Assembly: GCF_006715055.1 (NCBI RefSeq)
Contig: NZ_VFMN01000001.1
Location: 372,001-436,000, forward strand
Direction of reading: 5' to 3'
Length of the DNA: 64,000 nucleotides
From: Lapillicoccus jejuensis
GTDB taxonomy: Bacteria; Actinomycetota; Actinomycetes; Actinomycetales; Dermatophilaceae
Under the pieces are notes generated by a model, which did no database searches, was not told where the DNA came from, and saw only the letters and a list, made by a program, of their open reading frames with translations. The position numbers and the translations under genes were made by a program. The first letter of the stretch is position 1, and every line of letters starts with the position of its first letter. Positions 31,373-40,476 of this stretch are shown here, piece by piece.

Positions 31373-32335
31373 TCACCACTCGACGCGGCGCCATGCTGCT
31401 CCGGCGGCGGCGACGGCGTCCTCGATGCGCGCCCCGAGCCAGTGCTCGATGATCCGCTGCGCGATCGAGATCCCGCCCGGGACCCGCAGCTCGCCGGTGA
31501 CCAGCGCGTCGACGTACTGCTGCCTGGAGAACCAGCGGGCCTCGGCCATCTCGACGGGGTCGAGCGTCAGCTCGGTCGAGCGGGCGTGGGCCGAGAAGCC
31601 GATCATCCCCGAGCAGGGGAACGGCCACGGCTGGTTGCCGAGGTAGGTCACCTCGTCGACGTCGATGCCGACCTCCTCGCGCACCTCGCGCGCGACGGCG
31701 GCCTCGAACGACTCCCCCGGCTCGACGAACCCGGCGAGCACCGAGAAGCGGCCCTCGGGCCAGGCCGGTGATCGGCCGACGAGCAGCCGCTCGTCGTCGT
31801 CGAGGACGCCCATGATGACGGCGGGGTCGGTGCGCGGGTAGTGCTCGCTGCCGTCGGCCGTGCAGCGGCGCACCCAGCCCGCCGAGTGCGGCTCGGTCCG
31901 CGCCCCGCAACGGGGGCAGTGCGGGTGGGCGCGGTGCCAGTTGGCCAGGGCCTGCGCGGTGGTGAAGACGCCGGCGTCGCGGGGCGCGAGGGTCAGGCCC
32001 GCGTCGCGCAGGGTCGGCCAGCCGTCCTCGGCGCGCGGCTGCGGGTCGACGACGGCGACGTACGACGTCCCGCCCTCCTCGCCGAGGAACACGGCCAGCG
32101 TGCCGGCGGCGCGGTCGGCGTCGACGGGCGCCCGGTAGGCCAGACCGCGGCCCGTCGGCGACGTCGGGTCGTCCTCGAGGGCGATGCGCTGGTCGGCCGA
32201 GATCACCGCGACGCGGGTCGCGGGGTCGCCGAGCAGCCGGGGCAGCAGCCCGTCGTCGGCGCGGCGGTGGGCGGCCCGGTCGAGGGTGCCCCGGGAGAGC
32301 GCGAGGTCGGTGAGCACGTCGTTGGCGAGGGCCAC
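31373..32335 (-). CDS. nudC: NAD+ diphosphatase NudC
   Basis: A 320-residue NudC. The zinc ribbon CPRCGARTEPHSAGWVRRC lies near residue 138; the fourth zinc ligand is not the usual Cys, since only three Cys are seen with CTADG in place of the second CxxC. RTDPAVIMGVLDDDERLLVG leads to the Nudix box GFVEPGESFEAAVAREVREE around 205-225, and NQPWPFPCSMMIGF-type NQPWPFPCSGMIGF (normally SQPWPFPxS) is the NudC signature. It hydrolyses NADH/NAD+ to NMN and AMP and can decap NAD-RNA. Convergent with mrx1. Confidence 0.92.
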   Translation of the reverse strand: MALANDVLTDLALSRGTLDRAAHRRADDGLLPRLLGDPATRVAVISADQRIALEDDPTSPTGRGLAYRAPVDADRAAGTLAVFLGEEGGTSYVAVVDPQPRAEDGWPTLRDAGLTLAPRDAGVFTTAQALANWHRAHPHCPRCGARTEPHSAGWVRRCTADGSEHYPRTDPAVIMGVLDDDERLLVGRSPAWPEGRFSVLAGFVEPGESFEAAVAREVREEVGIDVDEVTYLGNQPWPFPCSGMIGFSAHARSTELTLDPVEMAEARWFSRQQYVDALVTGELRVPGGISIAQRIIEHWLGARIEDAVAAAGAAWRRVEW

Positions 32336-32440
32336 CTCGCCACCCTAGAGGCGGCGTGCGGGCCCGTCCCGGGTGGCCGGGTCCGTCGCCGGCCGTGGCG
32401 GTCCCCCGGTGGCGGGGCCGGACGTCCTACCGTGGGGCGG

Positions 32441-33781
32441 GTGACCCGGACCGCCATGCAGCTGGCCGCCCTCGCGAGCTCGGCCGTCCCGGGCCTGGAC
32501 CCGGTGTCGGTGCGGGCCGTCGCGACGCACCCCGAGTCGTCGTACGACGTCGCGTTCGTCACCGACGCGCAGCACCGCGAGTGGGTGGTGCGGGCGCCGC
32601 GGACCGCGGCCGCCGGCGCGCAGGCCGACGCCGTCGCGCCGTTCCTCGCCCTCGCCGCGCGGCGGCTGCCGTTCTCGGTGCCGACGGCGCGCGGGCACGT
32701 CGCCGTCGCCGAGGGGCGCGTCGGGGTGCACCCGTACGTCGCCGGGCGGGCGCTCGACCTGGGGTCGGTCCCGGCCGGTCCGGGTCTCGCGGCCGACCTC
32801 GGCGCCGTCGTCGCGGCGGTGCACGACCTCGACCGCGGCCTCGCCGAGGAGGCCGGGCTGCCGATGTACGACGCCGAGGCCCACCGGGCGCGCAAGCTCG
32901 CCGACCTCGACCGCGCGGCCGCCACCGGTCACGTGCCGACGACGCTGCTGGCGCGGTGGGAGCGGCGCCTGGAGAACGTGTCGCTGTGGCGCTTCGCCCC
33001 CGCGACGGTGCACGGCTCGCTCGAGGGCCGGCACCTGCTCGTCGCCTTCGAGGACGAGGAGGACGCCGCGACCGGTCGCGTCCGTGCGGTCACCGGGTGG
33101 GAGGCGGCCAAGGTGGCCGACCCGGCCGAGGACCTCGCGGCGCTCGTCGCCGAGTGCGACCCGGCGACGCTCGAGACGGTGCTCGAGGCCTACGCGCACC
33201 ACCGGGTCGAGCGGCCGGACCCGCACCTCGTCGCCCGGGCCCGGCTGGCCGCCGAGATGCGGCTGCTGAGCCGGCTGCTGGCCGCGGGCAGCGCGGGCCG
33301 ACGCGACCTCGTGCGGGCGCTGGCCTCGGAGCTGCGGGCCCTCGACGAGCGCACGGCCGACGAGGACGACGACGAGACCACCAGCCCCGACCCGCTCGCC
33401 GGCGGCCGGGCGCAACGGTGGGCCGCCGAGCACCAGGCGACCGCGGGCGCCACGGTGGCCGGCACGGCGACCGTGGCGGCCACCATGGCGGATGCGGAGC
33501 CCGGCGAGGAGGTCCGCGACGAGGAGGGTCACGACGGCGAGACCGACGAGCCGGAGCCGGCGGACGACGACACGGTGGCCGTGCCCGCCGAGCACCTGCT
33601 CGACGACAGCGCCCACACCGAGGTGCTCAGCGAGGCCGACCTGGCGCAGGCGCGCGCGTCCTTGCCGTCCCGTCCCGAGCCGGAGGACCACGACGCGGAC
33701 GACCTCGGCGCGACCCAGCCCGTCGCCGTGACGCCCGTCGACGAGGAGGACGACGGCCGGGCGGCGGACGAGCAGCGCTGA
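32441..33781 (+). CDS. APH-fold phosphotransferase-like protein lacking catalytic residues
   Basis: A 446-residue protein with an aminoglycoside/macrolide-phosphotransferase-like fold up to about residue 315. SSYDVAFVTDAQHREWVVRA is the nucleotide-binding beta sheet, and RVGVHPYVAGRALDLGSVPA the hinge. The catalytic loop reads VHGSLEGRHLLVAF (normally HGDxxxxN) and the metal loop VTGWEAAKVADPAEDLA (normally DWE), so both key Asp and the Asn are replaced (residues about 189-230). It is therefore probably a pseudokinase. The C-terminal 130 residues are acidic, Glu/Asp-rich and disordered. GTG at 32441; divergent from nudC. Earlier annotations of relatives as macrolide phosphotransferases should not be carried over. 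Confidence 0.7.
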   Translation: MTRTAMQLAALASSAVPGLDPVSVRAVATHPESSYDVAFVTDAQHREWVVRAPRTAAAGAQADAVAPFLALAARRLPFSVPTARGHVAVAEGRVGVHPYVAGRALDLGSVPAGPGLAADLGAVVAAVHDLDRGLAEEAGLPMYDAEAHRARKLADLDRAAATGHVPTTLLARWERRLENVSLWRFAPATVHGSLEGRHLLVAFEDEEDAATGRVRAVTGWEAAKVADPAEDLAALVAECDPATLETVLEAYAHHRVERPDPHLVARARLAAEMRLLSRLLAAGSAGRRDLVRALASELRALDERTADEDDDETTSPDPLAGGRAQRWAAEHQATAGATVAGTATVAATMADAEPGEEVRDEEGHDGETDEPEPADDDTVAVPAEHLLDDSAHTEVLSEADLAQARASLPSRPEPEDHDADDLGATQPVAVTPVDEEDDGRAADEQR

Positions 33782-33831
33782 CCGGCGCCGCCGCCGTCTC
33801 TCGAAGATCTTCGCCCCCGACGCGCCCGGGC

Positions 33832-36800
33832 TCAGTCCTCGGCGTCCGCCTCCGGGACGCCTCGGAGCAGGGCGACGAGGTCCTTCTCGCGCGGCAGCCG
33901 GGGGCGGACCGTCCGGCCGGTGCCGGCGTAGTAGAACGCGGCGTCGACCTTGCTCGCGGGCAGGCCGCGCAGCCGGGCCAGTGCGAGCGCGTACGTCGCC
34001 AGCTGGAGCGCCCGCGTCCTCGCCTCCTTGCCGCTGGGCTCGGCCCCGGTCTTCCAGTCGACGACGGTGACGCCGCCGTCGTCGCGGGGGAAGACCGCGT
34101 CGACGCGCCCGCGGACGGCGATGCCGTCGACGATCGTCTCGACGGAGGTCTCGATGGCCTCCGGCACGCGGTCGGCCCACTCGGAGGCGAGGAACAGCTC
34201 GCGCATCCGCGGGAGCGCGTCGTCCTCCCTCGCGTCCTCGTCGGCGCTGCCCGGCAGGTCGAGCAGATCGACGAGCCCGGCGCGGGCGTAGTGCTGCTCG
34301 ACCCACGCGTGGAACGCGGTGCCGCGGCGGGCGGCCAGCGCGGGCTCGCTCGGCATCGGCCGGCGCAGCTGGGCGGCGAACCGCTCGGGGTCGCTGGCCA
34401 GCTGCACGACGGCGGACGCCGACAGGTGGCGCGGGAGCAGCGCGACCTGCTCGGTGCGGGCCGACTGCCGCTCGCGCTCGGTGAGCAGCAGCCGCAGCTG
34501 GCGCTCGGTCTCCGGCTCGAGCGGACCGGGGGCGAGGCCGGCCCCGACCCGGGCCATCGCCTCGGTGACCTGGCGGCGTCGCGACTCCAGGGGGTCGGCC
34601 GGCCACTCGTGCTGCTCGGGCTCGGCCGTGCGCGGGTTCTGCGGCTTCTCGCCGTCGGTCGGCGGCAGGTCGACCCACGGACCGGTCACCACCGGCAGCG
34701 AGCCGGCCCCGGCCGCGTCCAGCAGCTCGTGCAGGAACGCCGAGGTGACCTTGGGCGTCTGCCCCTCCCCCCACACGCACGCGGTGAGCAGGGCGCAGCG
34801 TCGGGCGCGGGTGAGGGCCACGTACGCGAGCCGTCGCTCCTCGGCGAGGGCGTGCCGCCCGCCGTCCTCCTGGAACCGGGTGAAGGCGTCGCGCACGTCG
34901 ACCCAGTCGCCGTCCGACGGCCAGGTGAGCGCGGGCAGACCCTCGCGGTCGCCCCGCAGCGGGTAGGGCAGACCGTCGGCGCCGACGAGCCAGCCCTTGT
35001 CGAGGTGGGGGCCGACGACCCACTCCCCGTTCGCGACCTTGCTCTGGACCCCGCCCTCCCGCGCGGGGAAACCGCCCTCGACGAGCCCCGGCACGGCGAC
35101 GTGGTCCCACTCCAGGCCCTTGGCCGCGTGGACGGTGAGGACCTGCACCGCGTCGACGTTGGCCTCGACGGTCGGCAGGTCCAGGCCGCGCTCCTCGACC
35201 AGGGCCGCGTCGACCCAGGACAGGAAGCCCAGCAGGCTGGGCCGGTCGGCCTGGACGGCGAACTGCGCGGCCACCTCGGCGAAGGCGTCGAGGTGCGCCC
35301 GCGCCGTCGTCGGCGTGTGCTCCGGCCGGGCCAGCACCTCGACGTCGAGCCCGATGGCGCGCTCGGCCTCGCCGACGAGGTCGGCCAGCGGCAGCCCGGT
35401 CAGCCCGCGCAGCTCCGCGAGCACCAGCCCGAGCGCGCGCAGCCGCTCCAGCCCCGCCTCGGACACCCCCTGGCCCTCGGGGCCCCGCCAGTCGGGGGTC
35501 GGCAGGTCGTCGAGCGCCTCGACGATGCTGGCCCGTTCCGAGCTCTCGGGCGCCTGGTCGCGGGCGACGTCACGAGGGGGCACGACGGCCATGCCGGACT
35601 CGTCGGCGTCGCGGCTGTCGACGGCGTCCTCGCGCGGGTCGTCCCACTGCGGCGTCGCCTCCTCGAACCCGGGGAGGGCGACGACCGACATGCCCCGCGG
35701 GGCCTGCTGGCGGGCCCGCGCCCACGCGGCCAGGCCGTCGAGGTCGGCCGCGCCCAGCCGGCACAGCGGACCGGTGAGCAGCCGCATGAGCCGGTCGCCC
35801 CGCGACGGGTCCTGCACCACCCACAGCAGGCTGACCAGGTCGCTCACCTCGGGGGTGAGCAGCAGCCCGCCGAGACCGACGACCTCCACCGGCAGCCCGC
35901 GCTCGCGCAGCGCCGCGACGACGGTCGGGAACTGGGCGCGCTTGCGGCACAGCACCGCCGCGCTGTCGCCGGTGCGGCGACCGCTCGGGCTCCACCACCG
36001 TCCGGCCACCCAGCCGGCGACGTACGACGCCTCGTCCTCGAGCCGCTCCAGCCGCGCCGCCTCGAGGTGCCCGGGTCCGGCGCCGGCTCGCGGGGCGAGC
36101 GGCTCGGCGTCGACGCTCGCGCCCGCCCGGAGCGGACCGGCGACGAGGTTCGCGGCGTCGAGGATCGTCACGTCGTTGCGCCAGCTCGTCGACAGCGGCA
36201 CCTGCCGGGCGAGCCCGTCCGGCGAGCCCGGGTCGGCGAACTCGCGGCGGAACTGGGCCAGCCCGGTCGCGCTCGCCCCGCGCCACCCGTAGATCGACTG
36301 GTGCGGGTCGCCGACCGCGGTGACGCCCGGCCGGTCGTCCCCCGTGCCGAAGAGCCGCGACAGCAGCACCATCTGCGCGGTCGAGGTGTCCTGGAACTCG
36401 TCGAGCAGGACGGCCCGGAACCGCTGCCGCTCCAGCTCGCCCACCGCCGGCACCTCGCGGGCCAGCCGCGCCGCGAGCGCCATCTGGTCGGCGAAGTCGA
36501 GCGAGTCGCGCGAGCGCTTGAGGTCGAGGTAGGCCCGGACCATCGGCAGGATCGCGCGGCGGTTGCGCAGCACGCCCCGCTGCGCCTTGAGCGGGTGGAC
36601 CTTGAGCCGGTTCTGCCCCTGCGGGACGGCGTCCCACCGCACGAGCTCGGTGTCGATGAGGTCCACGACCTCCTCGGGCGTGCGCAGGTGCTCGGCCAGC
36701 TCACCGGCCAGCGACGTGACGGCCCCGACGATGGTCGACTCGGCCGACGTGACGTCGGTGACGTCGCCGTCGTAGCGGGCGACGGCCTCCGCGGCGAGCT

Positions 36801-37266
36801 GCCAGGCCGCCGCCTCCGAGAGCAGCCGGGACTCGGGCTCGTGCCCCAGCCGCAGGGCGTGCTCGCGCACGAGCCGGCCGGCGTAGGAGTGGTACGTCGA
36901 CACGACGGGGATCCCCCCGAGCGCCTCGGCGCCCTCGTCGTCGAACGCCCGCGGGGTCCACAGCCCGCTGCCCTCCAGCGTCGCCAGCCGGCGCGCGATC
37001 CGCTCGGCCAGCTCGGACGCGGCCTTGCGGGTGAAGGTCAGGCCGAGCACCTGGTCGGGGTCGACGTGCCCGTTCGCGACGAGCCACACCACCCGGGAGG
37101 CCATCGTCTCGGTCTTGCCCGAGCCGGCGCCGGCGACGACGAGCAGCGGACGGTCCGGGGCCGCCTCGATGACGACGGTCTGCTCGTCGGTCGGCGGCGG
37201 GTTGCCGAGCGCGGCGGCGATCTCCGCGGCGGTCAGGGTCCGCGTCGTGGTCGTGGGCGCGGTCAC
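33832..37266 (-). CDS. adnB: AdnB-type helicase-nuclease subunit
   Basis: A 1144-residue UvrD-like helicase with C-terminal RecB-type nuclease. Q motif PPPTDEQTVVIEA, Walker A GAGSGKT (46-52), LTFTRKAASELAERIARR (motif Ia), LLDEFQDTSTAQMVLLSRLF (motif II), GDPHQSIYGWRGA (motif III), VLTVHAAKGLEWDHVAVPG (motif V). The nuclease has GTAFHAWVEQHYA near 960 and VTVVDWKTGAEPS near 1065 with the catalytic Asp and Lys. With AdnA it forms the actinobacterial end-resection motor-nuclease for double-strand break repair. GTG start overlaps the adnA stop by 4 bases, so the two subunits are made together. Confidence 0.9.
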   Translation of the reverse strand: MTAPTTTTRTLTAAEIAAALGNPPPTDEQTVVIEAAPDRPLLVVAGAGSGKTETMASRVVWLVANGHVDPDQVLGLTFTRKAASELAERIARRLATLEGSGLWTPRAFDDEGAEALGGIPVVSTYHSYAGRLVREHALRLGHEPESRLLSEAAAWQLAAEAVARYDGDVTDVTSAESTIVGAVTSLAGELAEHLRTPEEVVDLIDTELVRWDAVPQGQNRLKVHPLKAQRGVLRNRRAILPMVRAYLDLKRSRDSLDFADQMALAARLAREVPAVGELERQRFRAVLLDEFQDTSTAQMVLLSRLFGTGDDRPGVTAVGDPHQSIYGWRGASATGLAQFRREFADPGSPDGLARQVPLSTSWRNDVTILDAANLVAGPLRAGASVDAEPLAPRAGAGPGHLEAARLERLEDEASYVAGWVAGRWWSPSGRRTGDSAAVLCRKRAQFPTVVAALRERGLPVEVVGLGGLLLTPEVSDLVSLLWVVQDPSRGDRLMRLLTGPLCRLGAADLDGLAAWARARQQAPRGMSVVALPGFEEATPQWDDPREDAVDSRDADESGMAVVPPRDVARDQAPESSERASIVEALDDLPTPDWRGPEGQGVSEAGLERLRALGLVLAELRGLTGLPLADLVGEAERAIGLDVEVLARPEHTPTTARAHLDAFAEVAAQFAVQADRPSLLGFLSWVDAALVEERGLDLPTVEANVDAVQVLTVHAAKGLEWDHVAVPGLVEGGFPAREGGVQSKVANGEWVVGPHLDKGWLVGADGLPYPLRGDREGLPALTWPSDGDWVDVRDAFTRFQEDGGRHALAEERRLAYVALTRARRCALLTACVWGEGQTPKVTSAFLHELLDAAGAGSLPVVTGPWVDLPPTDGEKPQNPRTAEPEQHEWPADPLESRRRQVTEAMARVGAGLAPGPLEPETERQLRLLLTERERQSARTEQVALLPRHLSASAVVQLASDPERFAAQLRRPMPSEPALAARRGTAFHAWVEQHYARAGLVDLLDLPGSADEDAREDDALPRMRELFLASEWADRVPEAIETSVETIVDGIAVRGRVDAVFPRDDGGVTVVDWKTGAEPSGKEARTRALQLATYALALARLRGLPASKVDAAFYYAGTGRTVRPRLPREKDLVALLRGVPEADAED

Positions 37267-40200
37267 GACAGCACCCGCCCCTCGGGCTGCAGCGGGCAGG
37301 ACGTGCGGACCGGGCAGAACTGGCAGTGCTGGCCTGCGGTCGCGAGCACGCTCGCGCCGGCCATGCCGTCGGCGACGCGGTGCACGACCTCCTCGGCCCA
37401 GCCCGGGTCGTCGTGCTCGGCGAGCGGCCGCTGGACGATGGGCGGGTTGTCGGCCGGTGCGTTGCGGCCCAGCCGCAGGATGGCCGCGCCGGCGGACTCG
37501 GTGCCGTGCTCCTCGAACCCGCCCTGCTCGACGGCGAGCTGGTAGACCGCGAGCTGGAGGTGGTCGTCGATGGTGCGCTGCGACGGGGTGGTCGACCCGG
37601 TCTTGTAGTCCAGCACCCGCAGCCGGCCCTCGCCGTCGCGCTCGAGCCGGTCCACGCGCCCGGCGACGACGGCGCGGCCGACCTCGGCGCGCATCCCGAC
37701 CTCGGCGCCGGCCAGCGTCCACCCCTCGCGGTCCGCCCGGTCGTAGTAGTCGACGAGCCGGGTGACCATGCCGTGGGCCTCCTCGCGCAGTCGCTCGGTC
37801 GCCCACCCCGAGGGCAACCCGAGCCGGCCCCAGCGGCGGTCGACCTCGGCGACGAGGGTGGTGACGTCGACCTCGTCGCCGAGCTCGGCGGCGATGTCGT
37901 GGACGAGGGTGCCGAGGTTGGCCCGGCCCTGGCTCGGGCTGTCGCCCCCCGCGGTGGTCAGGAGCCAGCGCAGCGCGCACGTCTCGAAGCTCTCGACCTT
38001 GGACGGCGAGACCCGCACGGGTTGCTCCGGCGCGCGCAGGGGGCGGTCGTCGCTCAGCCCGCGCAGCGCCCACCAGTCGCGCGGGTCGGCTCCGGGCACC
38101 CCGGCCTCGACGAGCCGCTCGAGCCCCGCCCGTGCGGAGCGCGCCTGCGCCACCGTGCCGACCAGCAGCTCGCGACGCAGCCGGGCCACGAGGGCGGGCA
38201 GGGTGAGCGGGGCCCGGACGTCGCTGATCCGGCGCACCTCCCGCTCGACCGCGCCGCCGACGTCGCCGTCGGGCGCCTCGGGGGGCGGGTCGACGACGTC
38301 GAGGTAGGGCGACGGCTGCTCGTCCTCGCTGCGCACGGCCGTGACGAGCACGCGCCGTCGGGCGCGGGACACGGCGACGTGCAGGAGCCGGGTCTCGTCG
38401 TACCGGACCGCGGCCTGGGCCGCCCGGGTCGACGCGCCGCGCCCGGTGACCACCGCGACGAGGTCCTCCGAGCCGAGCAGCGAGCCGCGCAGCCGCAGGT
38501 CGGGCCACACCCCCTCCTGGACCCCGGCGACGACGACGAGGTCCCACTCCAGCCCGGCGGCGGACGCGGGGGTGAGCACCGAGACCGCCTGCCCCTGCGG
38601 CGCCCGCGGGACGAGGGTGTCTCCGGGGACGTCCTGCCCGCGCACGTGCTCGAGGAACGCGTCGGGCCCGGCGGCCGGCAGCCGGTCGACGAACGCGCCG
38701 ACCGCCCCGAAGAGCGCGACGACGGCGTCGAGGTCGCGGTCGGCCCGCTGGCCGCGCGGCCCCCCGCGCAGCGCCCGCCGGCGCCAGGGGTCGGCGACGT
38801 CGAGGCCCTGCCACACCGCCCAGAGGATCGTCTCGGCCGTCACGCCCGGGGCCCACCCCGGCCGTCCGGTCACCGGGTCGACCGCCGTCCGCGCGGCGTC
38901 GACCCCGGCCGCGACCCCGGCCGCGAGCCGCCGCAACGGCGCCCCGTCGAGCCCGAGCGCGACCGCGCCGCCGAGGTCGAGCACGCCGTCGGCCAGCAGC
39001 TCGTCGCTCGTGCGCGTCCCGCCCTCGTCGAGCTCGGCCCGGCGCAGCAGCCGGCGCAGCCGCCGCAGCCGGACGGCGTCGCACTCCCCCAGCGGCGAGA
39101 GCAGCAGGTCGACCGCCTGCTCCGGCGTGGGCCGGGCCCCCGGGTCGCGGGCGACCCGCAGGACGAGGTCGAGCAGCTCGAGCAGCGGCCGGACGGCGAC
39201 CTCGTCGCGCACCGGGATCTCCGCCGCCCCCGACGCGACCGGGACACCCTGTGCGGTGAGGGCCCGCCGCAGCGCCGCGTCGCGCGAGCGACCGCGGACG
39301 ATGACCGCCATCCGGTCCCACGGGACGCCCTCGAGCAGGTGGGCGGCCCGCAGCTCGGCCGCGACGTGCGCCGCCTCCTGCGTCCCCGCCCGCAGCAGGG
39401 CCACGTCGAGCCGCCCGTCCGCGGGCCCCGCGGCCAGCGCCGAGCGCTGCGCCCCGCCGCCGAGGGCGCCGATCCGCCGGGCGACCGCCGCGGTCGCCGT
39501 CCGCAGCGCGGGCCCCTGCCGGTGCACGGTGCCGAGGACGACGGTCGGCGCCGGGTCGCCCGCCGGCGCGAGCGCGGCCCACCCGGTGGCGACCAGCCGC
39601 GGGTCGGCCCCGCGGAAGGTCTGCACGGCGCTGTCCGGGTCGCCGAGCAGGACCAGCGACACCCCCGCGCGGGCGAGGACGCGCAGCACCCGGGCGGCGG
39701 CCGGGGTGAGCTCCTGGGCGTCGTCGACGACGACGAGCCGCACCTGCTCCACCGTGCGGGCCAGCGCCTGCGGGTCGTCCTCCAGCCGGTCCGCCGCCGC
39801 CGTGAGGATCCACGCCGGGTCGTAACCGCCGGGGCGCGAGAGGGCGGTCACCTCGTCGTACTCGCGCAGCACGTCGGCAGCGGCGACCCACTCGGGCCGC
39901 GCGTGCTCGCGCCCGAGCCGCGCCAGGTCGGGCGGCTCGAGACCGAGCTCGACGGCGCGCATGAGCAGGTCGCGCAGCTCGGCCCGGAAGCCGCGGCGGT
40001 TGACGGCGGCCTGCACGTGCGGCGGCCAGACCGGCCCCGTCACGTCGCCGGAGGCGTGCCCGGCGAGCAGGTCGCGCAGCACGACGTCCTGCTCGGGCCC
40101 GCTGAGCAGCCGCGGAGCGGGCTCCCCCCTCAGCGCCGCCTCGCGGCGCAGGACCCCGAACCCGAAGGCCTGGTGGGTGCGCGCGAGCGGCTCCGTCGTC

Positions 40201-40472
40201 GTCCCCCCGACGCGGGCCGTCACCCGGTCGCGCAGCCGCGCGGCTGCGGTGCGGCTGGCCGTCAGCAGCAGGCAGGCGTCGGGCGACAGCCCGTCGCGCG
40301 CGACCCGGTCGACGACGACCTCGACGGCGGTCGTCGTCTTGCCGGTGCCGGGGGCGCCGAGCACGCGCAGCAGCGCTCCACGGTGCTCGACGGCCCGTCG
40401 CTGGTCGCCGTCGAGCACCGGCGCCCCCACAGCGGGGGCCGGAGCGCGGCGCAGGTCGACCATGCGCGTCAT
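37263..40472 (-). CDS. adnA: AdnA-type helicase-nuclease subunit
   Basis: A 1069-residue partner of AdnB. Walker A GAPGTGKT at 39-46, LLLTASRTAAARLRDRV (motif Ia), LVVVDDAQELTPAAARVLRV (motif II), VLLGDPDSAVQTFRGA (motif III) and VSVLTPASAAGLEWDLVVVA (motif V). The C-terminal nuclease has LGTLVHDIAAELGD near 860, LRVLDYKTGSTTPS near 952 with catalytic Asp/Lys, and Cys residues in FETCALRW plus QHCQFCPVRTSC that match the AddB-type iron-sulfur staple. First gene of the adnAB pair; 4 bases downstream of the RelA/SpoT-domain gene's stop, so possibly one operon. ATG at 40472. Confidence 0.9.
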   Translation of the reverse strand: MTRMVDLRRAPAPAVGAPVLDGDQRRAVEHRGALLRVLGAPGTGKTTTAVEVVVDRVARDGLSPDACLLLTASRTAAARLRDRVTARVGGTTTEPLARTHQAFGFGVLRREAALRGEPAPRLLSGPEQDVVLRDLLAGHASGDVTGPVWPPHVQAAVNRRGFRAELRDLLMRAVELGLEPPDLARLGREHARPEWVAAADVLREYDEVTALSRPGGYDPAWILTAAADRLEDDPQALARTVEQVRLVVVDDAQELTPAAARVLRVLARAGVSLVLLGDPDSAVQTFRGADPRLVATGWAALAPAGDPAPTVVLGTVHRQGPALRTATAAVARRIGALGGGAQRSALAAGPADGRLDVALLRAGTQEAAHVAAELRAAHLLEGVPWDRMAVIVRGRSRDAALRRALTAQGVPVASGAAEIPVRDEVAVRPLLELLDLVLRVARDPGARPTPEQAVDLLLSPLGECDAVRLRRLRRLLRRAELDEGGTRTSDELLADGVLDLGGAVALGLDGAPLRRLAAGVAAGVDAARTAVDPVTGRPGWAPGVTAETILWAVWQGLDVADPWRRRALRGGPRGQRADRDLDAVVALFGAVGAFVDRLPAAGPDAFLEHVRGQDVPGDTLVPRAPQGQAVSVLTPASAAGLEWDLVVVAGVQEGVWPDLRLRGSLLGSEDLVAVVTGRGASTRAAQAAVRYDETRLLHVAVSRARRRVLVTAVRSEDEQPSPYLDVVDPPPEAPDGDVGGAVEREVRRISDVRAPLTLPALVARLRRELLVGTVAQARSARAGLERLVEAGVPGADPRDWWALRGLSDDRPLRAPEQPVRVSPSKVESFETCALRWLLTTAGGDSPSQGRANLGTLVHDIAAELGDEVDVTTLVAEVDRRWGRLGLPSGWATERLREEAHGMVTRLVDYYDRADREGWTLAGAEVGMRAEVGRAVVAGRVDRLERDGEGRLRVLDYKTGSTTPSQRTIDDHLQLAVYQLAVEQGGFEEHGTESAGAAILRLGRNAPADNPPIVQRPLAEHDDPGWAEEVVHRVADGMAGASVLATAGQHCQFCPVRTSCPLQPEGRVLS

Positions 40473-40476
40473 CCCA

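Noticed and set aside
32441-33781. Macrolide or aminoglycoside resistance gene under WhiB7 control
   Set aside because: Catalytic Asp residues are missing, and no AT-rich WhiB7-type promoter lies upstream of it.
37267-39891. Upstream extension of the adnB frame across adnA
   Set aside because: The translation is low-complexity Arg/Ala/Gly and overlaps the intact adnA gene; the GTG at 37266 with its 4-base overlap is a far better start.
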